Notes under the pieces: generated by a model
The model's input: the letters and a program-made list of their open reading frames with translations, nothing else
Told to the model about the DNA's origin: nothing
The model's database searches: none
Source: Brevundimonas sp.
GTDB taxonomy: Bacteria > Pseudomonadota > Alphaproteobacteria > Caulobacterales > Caulobacteraceae
Reading direction: 5' to 3'
Assembly: GCA_003248965.1 (NCBI GenBank)
Contig: QFQU01000021.1
Coordinates: 1 to 43,686 of the forward strand
Length of the DNA stretch: 43,686 nucleotides
In this document: one piece after another, positions 14,569-24,199 of the stretch
Layout: each line of letters opens with the position of its first letter
Numbering within the stretch: position 1 is the stretch's first letter
Made by a program: the position numbers and the translations under genes

Positions 14569-15822
14569 ATGTCTCCCACATTTCGCCGGCGACCGCGTCT
14601 CGCGGTCGGCTGCGCGCTCGTCGCCCTCACAGCGCCCCTGGCCAGTCCCGCTTGGGCTGACCCCGCCCCGACCTATGGCCAGTTGCTCGCGCAGCTGGAC
14701 CAGACCCCCGTCACGCTCGAAGCGGGCGCCAATTTCGACGCCGCTGAAGCCCGCGTGCGTCAGGCCCGCGTGCGTCCCAACCCCGTGCTCGGGCTCGACG
14801 TCGAGAACGCCTATGGCTCCGGGCCGTACTCCGGCATGAACAATGCCGACACGACCCTGGCCCTGAGCACCGATCTCGACCTCTGGGGACGCCGCACCTC
14901 GAGGATCGCCGCCGCGCGCGCCGAAGCTGGCGCCGTCGGTCTCCAGCGCGACCTCGCGGTCGTCGATGCCGCGGGACGCTTGGCGCTCGTCTATGCCGAA
15001 GCCGAGGTCGCGCAACGTCGCGCGACCCTGGCGGAGGAGACGCTCAGCCTCACCGTTGCGGACGCCCGAGCGGCGCTCGCCCTCGTGGAGGAAGGCCGCG
15101 AACCTCTGCTGCGCGGCATCCAGGGGGAGGCCGAAGCCGCCAGCGCACGAGCGGCGCTGGACGAGGCCCAGGCCGAGCGTGACGCCGCCTACGCCCGCCT
15201 CACGGCGGTGGCCATGATCCCCGCGCCTGTGACCAGCATCGAAGCGAGCCTGCTGGATGCGCCGCCGACGACCACCGTTTCGGCAGCCAACGACGCGCCG
15301 ACCGTTCGGGTCGCCGAAGCACAACGGACGGCTGCGGAGCGACGGATCGATGTCCAGCGCGCCCAGGCCCGGCCGGACATCAACGCGAGCGTGGGCATTC
15401 GCCGCTTCGAGGCGGAGGACGCGACAGCGCTGACCTTCGGGATCAGCATGCCGCTGCCGCTGTTCGACCGGAACCGGGGGAACATCGAGGCGGCTCAGGC
15501 CGAGTTCCGCGCAGCGGACGCCCGGCTGCTCACTGCACGGCAGGAGGCCCAGGCCGACCGCGCCGCCGCCGTGGCCCGGCTCGCCGCGTCCGTCAGCCGC
15601 GTCCGCGCCGCTGACGGTGGCGTGACAGCCGCCGAGGAAGCCTACCGCCTTTCGCGGATTGGCTTCGAGGCCGGGCGCATCTCCCAGATCGAGCTGCGCG
15701 TCACCCGAACCGCCCTCGTCAACGCGCGGTCCGCCGCCGTCGACGCCCGCCTCGCGCGTGTCCGCGCCGAGATCGACCTCGCGCGCCTGAACGGCCGCGC
15801 CCCCTTCGAAGGAGCCCAGTGA
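14569..15822 (+). CDS. czcC: Outer-membrane efflux channel, CzcC/TolC family
   Basis: 417 residues with a signal peptide (cleavage near 30, after PAWA). The body shows the two repeated outer-membrane-efflux (OEP) halves with long Ala-, Arg- and Glu-rich helices and the conserved strand PVLGLDVENAYGSGPYSG. It forms the trimeric outer-membrane duct of the CzcCBA pump. A GGAA sequence stands before the ATG. The stop overlaps the czcB start by one base (TGATG), so the pair is coupled. Confidence 0.9.
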   Translation: MSPTFRRRPRLAVGCALVALTAPLASPAWADPAPTYGQLLAQLDQTPVTLEAGANFDAAEARVRQARVRPNPVLGLDVENAYGSGPYSGMNNADTTLALSTDLDLWGRRTSRIAAARAEAGAVGLQRDLAVVDAAGRLALVYAEAEVAQRRATLAEETLSLTVADARAALALVEEGREPLLRGIQGEAEAASARAALDEAQAERDAAYARLTAVAMIPAPVTSIEASLLDAPPTTTVSAANDAPTVRVAEAQRTAAERRIDVQRAQARPDINASVGIRRFEAEDATALTFGISMPLPLFDRNRGNIEAAQAEFRAADARLLTARQEAQADRAAAVARLAASVSRVRAADGGVTAAEEAYRLSRIGFEAGRISQIELRVTRTALVNARSAAVDARLARVRAEIDLARLNGRAPFEGAQ

Positions 15823-17018
15823 TGCGCAAGCGCACATCCAACAAGACCCTGTTGATCGGCGGCGTCGCCGCCCTGGTCGTTCTCGGAGGCGGCGGCCTCT
15901 GGCTGGCGACCCGGGGCGCCGATCCCGCGACGCCCGCCGCAGCGGAGAGCGAAGCCGGCCACGCCGAGGGCGAGGCGGGTCACGCCGAGGAAGCCGAAGC
16001 GCCCGAAGGGCGGGTCGAGCTGTCTGCCGCGCAAGTCCAGGCCGCCGGCATCACGGTCGTGAGCGTCGGTTCGGGCGGCGGCGCGGAAACCCGCCTCGCC
16101 GGTCGCGTCGAGCCCATGGTCGACTCCCGGGCCGCTGTCGCAGCGGCGGTCGGCGGTCGCGTCGAACGCGTGCTCGTCGCTCCGGGCCAGTCGGTCCGGG
16201 TCGGACAGCCGCTCGTCAGCCTCGTCAGCGGGGAGGCGGCCACATTCCGGGCCGACGCCGACGCCGCCGGCGCCTCGGCCGAAGCCGCGCGCCAAGCCTA
16301 TGAGCGGAACCGCAATCTGTCGGAACAGGGCATCGTCGCCCGACAGGAGGTCGAAGCGTCCCGCGCCCAGTATCTGAGCGCGGAAGCCGCAACGCGTGCG
16401 GCGCGGGCCCGCTCCGCCGCCGCCGGCTCGCCGAACGCCTCGGGACGGCTCAGCGTGGTCAGCCCGATTTCGGGCGTGGTCGGCAACGTCCAGGTCGGAC
16501 CGGGAGGCTTCGTCGCCCAGGGCGGCGTGGTCGCAGAAGTGTCCAACCCGGCCCGCGTCGAGATGGTGTTCAACGCACCGCCGGCCCTCGCCGCCAACGT
16601 CCGTCCGGGTGCGGCGATGCGGGTGACCGGGCCGTCCGGCGAGTTCGACGCCGTCGTCACCGGGGTCGCCGCGGACGCGGGTCTGAACGAGAGCGGCGCG
16701 ACGGTCATCCGTGCCCGGCCGACCTCCGGGACCCTGCCGCCGGCGGGCTCCGCGGTGTCCGGCTCGGTCGTCACCGGCCAGGCGACCGCGGGCGGCATGA
16801 CCGTGCCGTCCGAGGCGGTCCAGACCGTCGACGGGAACACCGTCGTCTTCGTCCAGGTCGAGGGCGGCTTCCAGGCTGTCCAGGTGCTGGCCGGACGTCA
16901 GGCCGCCGGGCGCACCGAAATCCTGCGCGGCCTCACAGGCCCCGAGCGCATCGCCTCCACCAACGCCTTCCTGCTCAAGGCCGAACTCGCCAAGGGCGAG
17001 GCCGAGCACGGTCACTAA
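15822..17018 (+). CDS. czcB: RND efflux periplasmic adaptor, CzcB family
   Basis: 398 residues. An N-terminal membrane anchor (about 8-28) is followed by a short acidic/His segment (HAEGEAGHAEEAEAPEG) that probably binds metal. Then come the split biotinyl-lipoyl domain (GGRVERVLVAPGQSVRVGQPL), a helical hairpin (AEAARQAYERNRNLSEQGIVARQEV), a beta barrel and a membrane-proximal domain. The protein bridges CzcA and CzcC. AAGGAG lies 8-13 bases ahead of the ATG at 15822; a GTG one codon earlier is less likely. A 12-base gap separates it from czcA. Confidence 0.92.
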   Translation: MRKRTSNKTLLIGGVAALVVLGGGGLWLATRGADPATPAAAESEAGHAEGEAGHAEEAEAPEGRVELSAAQVQAAGITVVSVGSGGGAETRLAGRVEPMVDSRAAVAAAVGGRVERVLVAPGQSVRVGQPLVSLVSGEAATFRADADAAGASAEAARQAYERNRNLSEQGIVARQEVEASRAQYLSAEAATRAARARSAAAGSPNASGRLSVVSPISGVVGNVQVGPGGFVAQGGVVAEVSNPARVEMVFNAPPALAANVRPGAAMRVTGPSGEFDAVVTGVAADAGLNESGATVIRARPTSGTLPPAGSAVSGSVVTGQATAGGMTVPSEAVQTVDGNTVVFVQVEGGFQAVQVLAGRQAAGRTEILRGLTGPERIASTNAFLLKAELAKGEAEHGH

Positions 17019-17030
17019 GGGGGCGATCGC

Positions 17031-20000
17031 ATGTTCAAATTCATCATCGAAGCCTCGGTCAAGTTCCGATGGTTCGTGGTGCTCGCCACGGCCCTCGTCT
17101 CGGCCTGGGGGCTGTTCCAGCTGACCAAGCTGCCCATCGACGCCGTGCCGGACATCACCAATCGGCAGGTGCAGATCAACACCATCGCCCCAGCGCTCGC
17201 GCCCGAGCAGATGGAACGACAGGTCACCTATCCGATCGAAACCGCCATGGCCGGCATTCCCGGCCTGCAGAGCACCCGCTCCCTGAGCCGCAACGGCTTC
17301 AGCCAGGTCACGGTCATCTTCACCGACCAGACCGACATCTACTTCGCCCGCCAACAGGTGGCCGAACGGATGGCCCAAGCCCGCGAGAACCTTCCCGAAG
17401 GGGTCGAACCGGGTCTGGCCCCGATCACCACGGGGCTGGGCGAAGTGCTGATGTGGACGGTCGACTACAAGCCGTTCAACTCCCAGAACCTCGCCAAACC
17501 GGGTGAGCCCGGCTGGCAGGCCGGCGGCGCCTATCTGACGCCGGAAGGGGAGCTTCTGACCACGCCGCAGGCGCGGGCCACCTATCTCCGCACCGTTCAG
17601 GACTGGATCATCGCCCCGCGCATGCGCACGGCGGCCGGTCTGGCCGGCGTGGACGTGAACGGCGGCTATGTGAAGGAGTTCGCCGTCCGTCCCGATGCGG
17701 CGCGTCTCGCCAGCTACGGCCTGGGACTCAGCGATCTGATCCTGGCGCTGGAGAACGCCAACACCCAAGCGGGCGCCGGCTATGTCCAGCGCTCGGGTGA
17801 AGCCCTGACCGTCCGGACCGACGCTCTGGCCCAGACCATTCCGGATCTGGCCCAGGCGCCCGTCGTCAACCGCAATGGTCTGGTCGTCCGTGTCGCCGAC
17901 GTCGCCACCGTCGAGGTGGGGCAGGCGCCGCGTCTCGGCGGCGCCAGCCGCGACGGCCACGAGGCCGTCATCGGCACGGCCCTGATGCTGGCGGGCGGCA
18001 ACAGCCGCACCGTCGCCCAGGCCGCGGCCGAGCGGCTCGAGGAGGTGGGCGCCAGCCTGCCGCCGAGCATCGTCGCCGAGCCGGTCCTGAACCGCAGCGC
18101 CCTGGTCAACAAGACCATCGCGACCGTGGCCAAGAACCTGACCGAAGGCGCGCTGCTGGTCATCGTGGTCCTGTTCCTGCTGCTCGGAAATATCCGCGCG
18201 GCGAGCATCACCGCCCTGATGATCCCGGTCAGCTTCCTGTTCGCCGTCATCGGCATGAACCGGTTCGGGATCAGCGGAAACCTGATGAGCCTGGGTGCGC
18301 TGGACTTCGGCCTCCTGGTCGACGGCGCGGTCATCGTGGTCGAGAGCACACTTCTGATGCTGTCGCAGAAGCGCATCGAGGTCGGTCGGGCGCTGACGCG
18401 CAACGAACGTCTCGGCGCCGCCGCCGCCGCCGCCCGGAAGATGGTCAAGCCGGCGGCCTTCGGTCAGCTGATCATCCTGCTCGTCTTCACCCCGCTGCTG
18501 ATGCTCGAAGGGGTCGAGGGCAAGACCTTCATCCCGATGGGGGCGACGGTCATGCTGGCCCTGGTCGGCGCCTTCATCTTCTCCTTCACCTTCGTGCCGG
18601 CTATGACGGCGCTTCTGGTGCGCGAGCCCAAGAAGATCGACGTGGACGAGCACGGTCACGCGCATGAGCACGAGACCTTCATCATCCGCTGGGTCCGCCG
18701 CTGGGCCGAACCGGCGATCCGGGCGGCCGTCAGCCGTCCCAAGGTCGTGCTGATCGCGGCGCTTGGGGCCCTAGCGGTGGGCGGCCTCGCCTTCACCACC
18801 CTGGGCCGGGAGTTCATCCCGACCCTGGACGAGGGCGACATCGCCATGCAGGCGCTGCGCGTTCCGTCGGCCTCGCTCGAACAGTCCCTCGCCATGCAGA
18901 TGGCGATCGAGCGCGCCATCGCGGCCCAGCCGGAGGTGGAGACCATCTTCGCCCGGACCGGCACTGCGGAGGCGGCTGTCGACCCGATGCCGCCGAACAT
19001 CTCCGACGCGGTCATCATCCTGGAGGACCGTAAGGAATGGCCGGATCCGCGGCTGGAGAAGGAAGAGCTGATCGCGCGGTTCGAGGAGCTGGCCTCGGCC
19101 CAGCTGGGCAACAGCTTCGAGTTCAGCCAGCCGATCGAGCTGCGGTTCAACGAACTGATCTCGGGCGTCCGGACCGACCTCGCGGTCATGGTCTATGGCG
19201 ATGACTTCACCCAGCTGCAGGCTTCGGCCGACCAGGTGGCGAATGTCCTGCGAAGCACCCCGGGCTCGGCTGATGTGCGGGTCGAACAGGCCTCCGGCCT
19301 GCCGACCCTGACGGTCAGCGTCGATCGCTTCGCGGCGGCCAACTACGGCCTGTCCGCGGCGGAGGTCTCCAACGCCGTTTCCGCAGCCATCGGCGGCGCC
19401 GAGGCGGGGCAGATCTTCGAAGGCGACCGTCGCTTCGACGTGGTGGTCCGCCTGGCGGATGAGGCCCGCAACGATCCGGCGGCGCTCGCCGCGCTTCCGA
19501 TCACGACCACGACCGGCGTCACGGTGCCCCTGTCCTCGGTCGCCCGCATCCAGATCGCGGAAGGCCAGAACCAGATCAGCCGCAACGACGGCAGCCGGCG
19601 CATGGTGGTCCAGGCCAATGTGCGCGGGCGCGATCTCGGCGGCTTCGTCACGGACGCCCAGGCGCGCGTGCAGGAACAGGTTCAACTTCCGGCGGGCTAC
19701 TCCCTGACCTGGGGCGGCCAGTTCGAGAACCTGAAGCGGGCCGAGCAGCGGCTGGGTCTGGTCATCCCCGTCGTCTTCATCCTGATCGGCATCCTGCTGT
19801 TCATGGCTCTGGGCTCCTTCGCGGAGGCCGGTCTGGTCTTCGCCTGCGTACCCCTGGCCCTGGTCGGCGGGGCGCTGGCCCTGCTGTTGAGGGGCATGCC
19901 CTTCTCGGTGTCCGCGGCGGTCGGCTTCATCGCCGTCTCCGGCGTGGCGACGCTCAACGGCCTGGTCCTGATGCAGGCGATCCGCGAACGGCTCCAGGCC

Positions 20001-20255
20001 GGAGCGGAACCCATGGTCGCGGCCATCGAGGGCGCATCGAGCCGTCTGCGGGCGGTCCTGACCACGGCCCTGGTGGCGATCGTCGGCTTCATCCCGATGG
20101 CGATCGCCCACGGAGCCGGCGCCGAGGTGCAGAAGCCTCTGGCGACCGTGGTCATCGGCGGTCTGTTGACCGCAACGGCCCTCACCCTCCTGGTCCTCCC
20201 CACCTTCGCGGCCAAGGCCGTGAAGCACCGCGCCGCGGAAGGACTGGAGGAATGA
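17031..20255 (+). CDS. czcA: Heavy-metal RND efflux pump, CzcA family
   Basis: 1,074 residues, normal for the HME-RND family. Twelve membrane segments and two large periplasmic loops fit. The proton-relay residues of CzcA are present in segment 4: Asp425, Asp431 and Glu438 in LDFGLLVDGAVIVVE, with the same spacing as Asp402, Asp408 and Glu415 of Cupriavidus CzcA, which points to Zn/Co/Cd rather than Cu/Ag export. A His-rich loop (DEHGHAHEHE) lies near residue 544. It uses the proton gradient to export divalent metals across both membranes with CzcB and CzcC. Its last 4 bases overlap the next gene (ATGA). Confidence 0.95.
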   Translation: MFKFIIEASVKFRWFVVLATALVSAWGLFQLTKLPIDAVPDITNRQVQINTIAPALAPEQMERQVTYPIETAMAGIPGLQSTRSLSRNGFSQVTVIFTDQTDIYFARQQVAERMAQARENLPEGVEPGLAPITTGLGEVLMWTVDYKPFNSQNLAKPGEPGWQAGGAYLTPEGELLTTPQARATYLRTVQDWIIAPRMRTAAGLAGVDVNGGYVKEFAVRPDAARLASYGLGLSDLILALENANTQAGAGYVQRSGEALTVRTDALAQTIPDLAQAPVVNRNGLVVRVADVATVEVGQAPRLGGASRDGHEAVIGTALMLAGGNSRTVAQAAAERLEEVGASLPPSIVAEPVLNRSALVNKTIATVAKNLTEGALLVIVVLFLLLGNIRAASITALMIPVSFLFAVIGMNRFGISGNLMSLGALDFGLLVDGAVIVVESTLLMLSQKRIEVGRALTRNERLGAAAAAARKMVKPAAFGQLIILLVFTPLLMLEGVEGKTFIPMGATVMLALVGAFIFSFTFVPAMTALLVREPKKIDVDEHGHAHEHETFIIRWVRRWAEPAIRAAVSRPKVVLIAALGALAVGGLAFTTLGREFIPTLDEGDIAMQALRVPSASLEQSLAMQMAIERAIAAQPEVETIFARTGTAEAAVDPMPPNISDAVIILEDRKEWPDPRLEKEELIARFEELASAQLGNSFEFSQPIELRFNELISGVRTDLAVMVYGDDFTQLQASADQVANVLRSTPGSADVRVEQASGLPTLTVSVDRFAAANYGLSAAEVSNAVSAAIGGAEAGQIFEGDRRFDVVVRLADEARNDPAALAALPITTTTGVTVPLSSVARIQIAEGQNQISRNDGSRRMVVQANVRGRDLGGFVTDAQARVQEQVQLPAGYSLTWGGQFENLKRAEQRLGLVIPVVFILIGILLFMALGSFAEAGLVFACVPLALVGGALALLLRGMPFSVSAAVGFIAVSGVATLNGLVLMQAIRERLQAGAEPMVAAIEGASSRLRAVLTTALVAIVGFIPMAIAHGAGAEVQKPLATVVIGGLLTATALTLLVLPTFAAKAVKHRAAEGLEE

Positions 20256-20857
20256 GCGGGCCCCACGACACGGAGCAGGTCCAGCGCCGCATCCTGCTGG
20301 TGGTGCTGGCCCTGAACGCTCTGCTGTTCGTGGGCCTCGGAGTCGGCGGCCTCGCCGCCGACTCCAGCGCTCTGCTGGCCAACGCCCTGGACAACGGGTC
20401 GGACGCGGCCGTCTATCTGATCAGCTTCCTCGCCGTCGGCCGGGCGCTGATCTGGAAGACCCGCGCCGCCCAGGCGTCCGGCGTGATGCTGCTGATCTTC
20501 TCGGTCCTGGTCCTGCTCGACGCACTGCGTCGGACACTGACCGGGACCGAGCCGGTCGGTCCCACGATGATGGTCCTCGCCGTCGTGGCGGCGGTCATCA
20601 ACCTGATCTGTCTTCTGCTCATCCGTCGCCAGCGCAGCGGCGACGTCAACATGAAGGCCGCCGAGACCTTCAGCCTGAACGACTTCGCCTCCAACGGCGG
20701 CATCCTCGTCGCCGGAGGTCTCGTGATGTGGCTGAACCAGTCGTGGCCCGACCTGCTGGTCGGGGTGCTGGTGGCCGCCATCGCCGCCAAGGGCGGCATC
20801 GACATTCTTCGTGACGCCCGCACGGCGAGCCGCGAGCCCGAGGATCCAATCCCATGA
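20252..20857 (+). CDS. CDF-like cation transporter without C-terminal domain
   Basis: 201 residues with six membrane segments and no cytoplasmic C-terminal domain. The pattern matches the cation diffusion facilitator fold: segment 2 reads NALDNGSD, segment 5 SLNDFASNGG. In classic Zn carriers these are HxxxD and HxxxD; here the aligned pairs are Asp47/Asp51 and Phe140/Asp144, so two His ligands are replaced. Metal specificity may therefore differ from Zn/Cd carriers, or the protein may have another role. It sits between czcA and the methyltransferase-like gene with 4-base overlaps on both sides. Confidence 0.75.
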   Translation: MSGPHDTEQVQRRILLVVLALNALLFVGLGVGGLAADSSALLANALDNGSDAAVYLISFLAVGRALIWKTRAAQASGVMLLIFSVLVLLDALRRTLTGTEPVGPTMMVLAVVAAVINLICLLLIRRQRSGDVNMKAAETFSLNDFASNGGILVAGGLVMWLNQSWPDLLVGVLVAAIAAKGGIDILRDARTASREPEDPIP

Positions 20858-21465
20858 GCCCGACCCTGATCGACATCGCTGCTGTGCAGCGGTGGCGGAA
20901 GCTCTTCATCGCCGCCGGGCTGTTCGCCCTTCTGGCGTGGACCGCGCTGGTGAAAGCCCAGCCGGCGCTCGAACACCCCGTCGAACATCTCGGTCTGATC
21001 GCCATCATGGCCTGTGTAATCGGTCGGGCCTGGTGTTCCCTCTACATCGGCGGCCGCAAGAAGCAGGAGATCGTGTCGAGCGGTCCCTATTCGCTGTGCC
21101 GCAATCCGCTCTACGTCTTCAGCTTCATCGGCGCCTTCGGCGTGGGGGCGCAGACCGGAAGCCTCAGCGTCGGCCTGACCTTCGCCGTGGCCTGCTGGGC
21201 CGTCTTCCGCATCGTCGCCGCCCGAGAGGAAACCTTCCTCGGGACCGCCTTCGGCGATGAATACCGGGCCTACTGCGCGCGGACGCCCCGGTTCATGCCG
21301 GACCCGCGGCTCTGGCGCGACGATACCGAACTGGCCGTTCGCCCGGCCTTCTTCCTCAGGACGGTCCGCGACGGCCTGGTTTTCCTGCTGGCGCTGCCGG
21401 TGTTCGAGGGTCTGGAGCACCTCCAGAATCTCGGATGGCTCGACGCCGTGATCTCCCTGCCTTGA
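20854..21465 (+). CDS. Isoprenylcysteine carboxyl methyltransferase-like membrane protein
   Basis: 203 residues with about four to five membrane segments. The C-terminal core has GPYSLCRNPLYV, then REETFL and FGDEYRAYCARTPRFMP, the conserved pattern of the ICMT/PEMT-like membrane methyltransferase family. Such genes often accompany czc operons, but their substrate there is unknown; lipid or small-molecule methylation is possible. The start overlaps the CDF-like gene stop (ATGA). Confidence 0.8.
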   Translation: MSPTLIDIAAVQRWRKLFIAAGLFALLAWTALVKAQPALEHPVEHLGLIAIMACVIGRAWCSLYIGGRKKQEIVSSGPYSLCRNPLYVFSFIGAFGVGAQTGSLSVGLTFAVACWAVFRIVAAREETFLGTAFGDEYRAYCARTPRFMPDPRLWRDDTELAVRPAFFLRTVRDGLVFLLALPVFEGLEHLQNLGWLDAVISLP

Positions 21466-21480
21466 GCGGAAGGGGCGGCG

Positions 21481-21612
21481 ATGAACCGGAAACGATGGGT
21501 CACCCTCCTGAGCGCCATCCTCGCCCTGGGCGCCTTCGCCGCGGGCGCGGCGGCCCAGCGCGCCGGTCTTCTCCTGCCCGACCGCTCGTCCTTCAACCGT
21601 GACGCCTCCTGA
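21481..21612 (+). CDS. 43-residue signal-anchor peptide in metal operon
   Basis: An ATG at 21481 with GGAAGGGG about 7 bases upstream opens 43 codons: a basic start (MNRKRW), one hydrophobic segment (about 8-26) and a short polar tail. The next gene starts 11 bases after its stop, so it fits tightly in the operon. No family is recognised; a small membrane or periplasmic peptide assisting the pump or ATPase is an inference. Confidence 0.6.
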   Translation: MNRKRWVTLLSAILALGAFAAGAAAQRAGLLLPDRSSFNRDAS

Positions 21613-21623
21613 GGAGCCCGATC

Positions 21624-24173
21624 ATGTCCAAGACGCTTCGTCTCAACATCCCAGTTCTGCTTCCCCACGCCCCTGACAGCCAGGATGGTTGTGTGGGACG
21701 GCTGATCGCTCTTGTCCGAGCCGAACCCGGCATCCTGGAGGCGCACCTCGTCGAAGGCGCCGAAGGCGCGGAGCTGTGCATCCACTATGATCCGGACCAG
21801 CTGTCGCTCGCCCAGGTCCGCCGGCGCGCCCGGCAAGCCGGGGCGGAAGTCAGCGAGCGGTTCGGCCATCTCTCGGGACGGGTGGACGGTGTTCGGCATG
21901 CGCGGCATGCCCGCACGCTCGCGGCCGCGCTCGCCGACGAACCCGGAGTGATCGAAGCCGCCCTGGATGCCGCCGGCGCGATCCGCCTCGAATTCGATCG
22001 CGAGAAGACCACCCGAGAAGCGGTGATCGCCCGACTCGCCTCGCACGGGCTGAGCCTCCAGGGAGAGACAGCGGGCGCCGCCCCTTCGGATGGGGGCGGG
22101 GAAGCGAACGCTCCGATCGCCGCCTCGACCCACAATCCCGACGACAGTCACGATCACAGTCATAGCCCGGACGACGGACACGATCACGGCCACGCCGAAG
22201 GCGACGGTCATGACCACGGCCACGGTGGTTTTCTCGGGCCGAATACGGAGCTGATCTTCGCGCTGGGGAGCGGTGTGACTCTCGGGCTCGGATGGATCAT
22301 CGAGACCTTCATTCCCGCCTTGCCCGAATGGCTGCCGTTCGGCCTCTTCCTTGTCGCCTACGCCCTCGGGGGCTGGTTCACGGTCGGCGAGGCGATCGGC
22401 AACCTGCGGCGCAAGCGGTTCGAGATCGACACCCTGATGCTCGTAGCGGCGGCGGGCGCGGCGGCGCTCGGCGCCTGGGCGGAAGGCGCGCTGCTTCTCT
22501 TCCTGTTCAGCCTCGGCCATGCGCTTGAACACTACGCCATGGGACGCGCCAAGAAGGCGATCGAGGCGCTGGCGGCGCTCGCTCCGCGGACCGCCCATGT
22601 GCGGCGAGGCGACGAGGTCGTCGAGCTTCCCGTCGAGCAGCTGGAGGTCGGCGACGTCGTCGTGGTCCGGCCCAACGAGCGGCTGCCGGCCGACGGATTC
22701 GTCGTGAAGGGAACCACAAGCGTCAACCAGGCGCCGGTCACCGGCGAAAGCATTCCCGTCGACAAGCAGCCCGTCGAGAGCCCTGAGGCGGCGCGGGCGA
22801 GGCCGTCGGCCGTGTCGTCGGCCTCAGTGGTCTTCGCCGGCACGATTAACGGCGGCGGCGCCATCGAGATCGAGACGACCCGACGCTCCAACGACACCAC
22901 CCTCGCCAAGGTGGTTCGGATGGTGAGTGAGGCCGAGACCCAGAAATCCCCGACGCAGCGCTTCACCGATCGCTTCGAGCGGGTCTTCGTGCCGCTGGTT
23001 CTCGGCCTGGCCTTCGTCCTGCTGTTCGCCTGGGTCGTCGTGGACGAGCCGTTCCGCGACAGCTTCTATCGGGCGATGGCCGTCCTGGTCGCCGCGAGCC
23101 CGTGCGCCCTGGCCATCGCGACGCCCAGCGCGGTCCTGTCCGGAGTGGCGCGCGCCGCCCGGGCCGGCGTTCTGGTCAAGGGCGGCGCGCCGCTCGAGAA
23201 CCTCGGCGCGCTCGACGCGATCGCCTTCGACAAGACCGGCACCCTGACCGAGGGTCGGCCCCGGATCACTGACGTGGTTCCTTTCGGGCAGACCTCTGAA
23301 AGCGAGCTTCTGGAGATCGCGGTCGCCGTCGAACGGCTCAGCGACCATCCCCTGGCCGAGGCGATCGTCCGGGACGGCAGCCAGCGCCTCGTCGCTGCGC
23401 CGGTGCGCACCGCCTCCGATCTGCGCAGTCTGACCGGCAAGGGCGTCACGGCGCGTCTGGATGATCAGGACATCTGGATCGGCAAGCCCGAGATGTTCGG
23501 CGAAGACGCCATCGCGCCGCTGGGGCCCGACGCGGAGATTGCTGTCGCGGCGCTGCGCAACCAGGGTCGGACCTTGATGGTGATCCGGCGCGGAACGCGG
23601 GATCTCGGCGTGATCGGCCTGCTGGATACGCCGAGGGCGAAGGCCCGTGAAACGCTGACGGCGCTGCGGGCGCTCGGCATCCGCCGGATGATCATGATCT
23701 CGGGCGACCACCAGAAGGCCGCCCAGGCCGTCGCCGGACAGGTCGGTCTGACCGAGGCCTGGGGCGACCTGATGCCCGAGGACAAGGTCGATGCGATCAA
23801 GAAACTGCGGGGCGAAGCCAGGGTCGCCATGGTCGGGGACGGGGTCAACGACGCGCCGGCCATGGCCACGGCCACCGTCGGGATCGCCATGGGCGCGGCC
23901 GGGTCGGACGTGGCCCTGGAGACGGCCGACGTCGCCTTGATGGCGGACGACCTGTCCAGGCTTCCCTTCACCGTCGGGCTCAGCCGCCAGACCCGCCGCA
24001 TCATCCGCCAGAACCTGTTTGTGAGCCTGGGCGTCGTCGCCTTCCTCGTGCCGGCGACGATCTTCGGACTCGGCATCGGGCCGGCGGTCGCCCTGCACGA
24101 GGGCTCCACCCTGCTGGTCGTCTTCAACGCGCTGCGTCTGCTGGCCTGGCGCGATCCCCGCGGCGCCGACTGA
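21624..24173 (+). CDS. P1B-type heavy-metal ATPase, Zn/Co/Cd (P1B-4-like signature)
   Basis: 849 residues. The membrane metal motif is SPC (492-494) and the last helices carry HEGST (825-829); SPC with HEG[GS]T is the mark of subgroup P1B-4 (Co/Zn/Cd, CzcP or CtpD type), not the CPC pumps. Catalytic elements are complete: VTGES, DKTGT with Asp536, the HP pair in SDHPLAEAI, and GDGVNDAP. The N-terminus has two ferredoxin-like metal-binding domains without CXXC, then a linker with about 13 His (roughly residues 170-200). It pumps divalent metal from the cytoplasm to the periplasm, where CzcCBA can remove it. P1B-4 pumps usually lack long N-terminal domains, so the two added domains are unusual. 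Confidence 0.92.
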   Translation: MSKTLRLNIPVLLPHAPDSQDGCVGRLIALVRAEPGILEAHLVEGAEGAELCIHYDPDQLSLAQVRRRARQAGAEVSERFGHLSGRVDGVRHARHARTLAAALADEPGVIEAALDAAGAIRLEFDREKTTREAVIARLASHGLSLQGETAGAAPSDGGGEANAPIAASTHNPDDSHDHSHSPDDGHDHGHAEGDGHDHGHGGFLGPNTELIFALGSGVTLGLGWIIETFIPALPEWLPFGLFLVAYALGGWFTVGEAIGNLRRKRFEIDTLMLVAAAGAAALGAWAEGALLLFLFSLGHALEHYAMGRAKKAIEALAALAPRTAHVRRGDEVVELPVEQLEVGDVVVVRPNERLPADGFVVKGTTSVNQAPVTGESIPVDKQPVESPEAARARPSAVSSASVVFAGTINGGGAIEIETTRRSNDTTLAKVVRMVSEAETQKSPTQRFTDRFERVFVPLVLGLAFVLLFAWVVVDEPFRDSFYRAMAVLVAASPCALAIATPSAVLSGVARAARAGVLVKGGAPLENLGALDAIAFDKTGTLTEGRPRITDVVPFGQTSESELLEIAVAVERLSDHPLAEAIVRDGSQRLVAAPVRTASDLRSLTGKGVTARLDDQDIWIGKPEMFGEDAIAPLGPDAEIAVAALRNQGRTLMVIRRGTRDLGVIGLLDTPRAKARETLTALRALGIRRMIMISGDHQKAAQAVAGQVGLTEAWGDLMPEDKVDAIKKLRGEARVAMVGDGVNDAPAMATATVGIAMGAAGSDVALETADVALMADDLSRLPFTVGLSRQTRRIIRQNLFVSLGVVAFLVPATIFGLGIGPAVALHEGSTLLVVFNALRLLAWRDPRGAD

Positions 24174-24199
24174 AGCGCCCTGAACCGAAAGGAAACCCC

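Noticed and set aside
15642..18671. A 1,009-codon open frame on the minus strand antisense to czcB and czcA
   Set aside because: It lies opposite genes with complete family motifs, has low-complexity His/Arg/Asp-rich composition and no domain; it is a by-product of GC-rich codon use.
22130..22230. A tandem repeat in DNA coding HDHSHSPDDGHDHGH
   Set aside because: It is the His-rich linker of the P1B ATPase; the repeat is explained by the protein.
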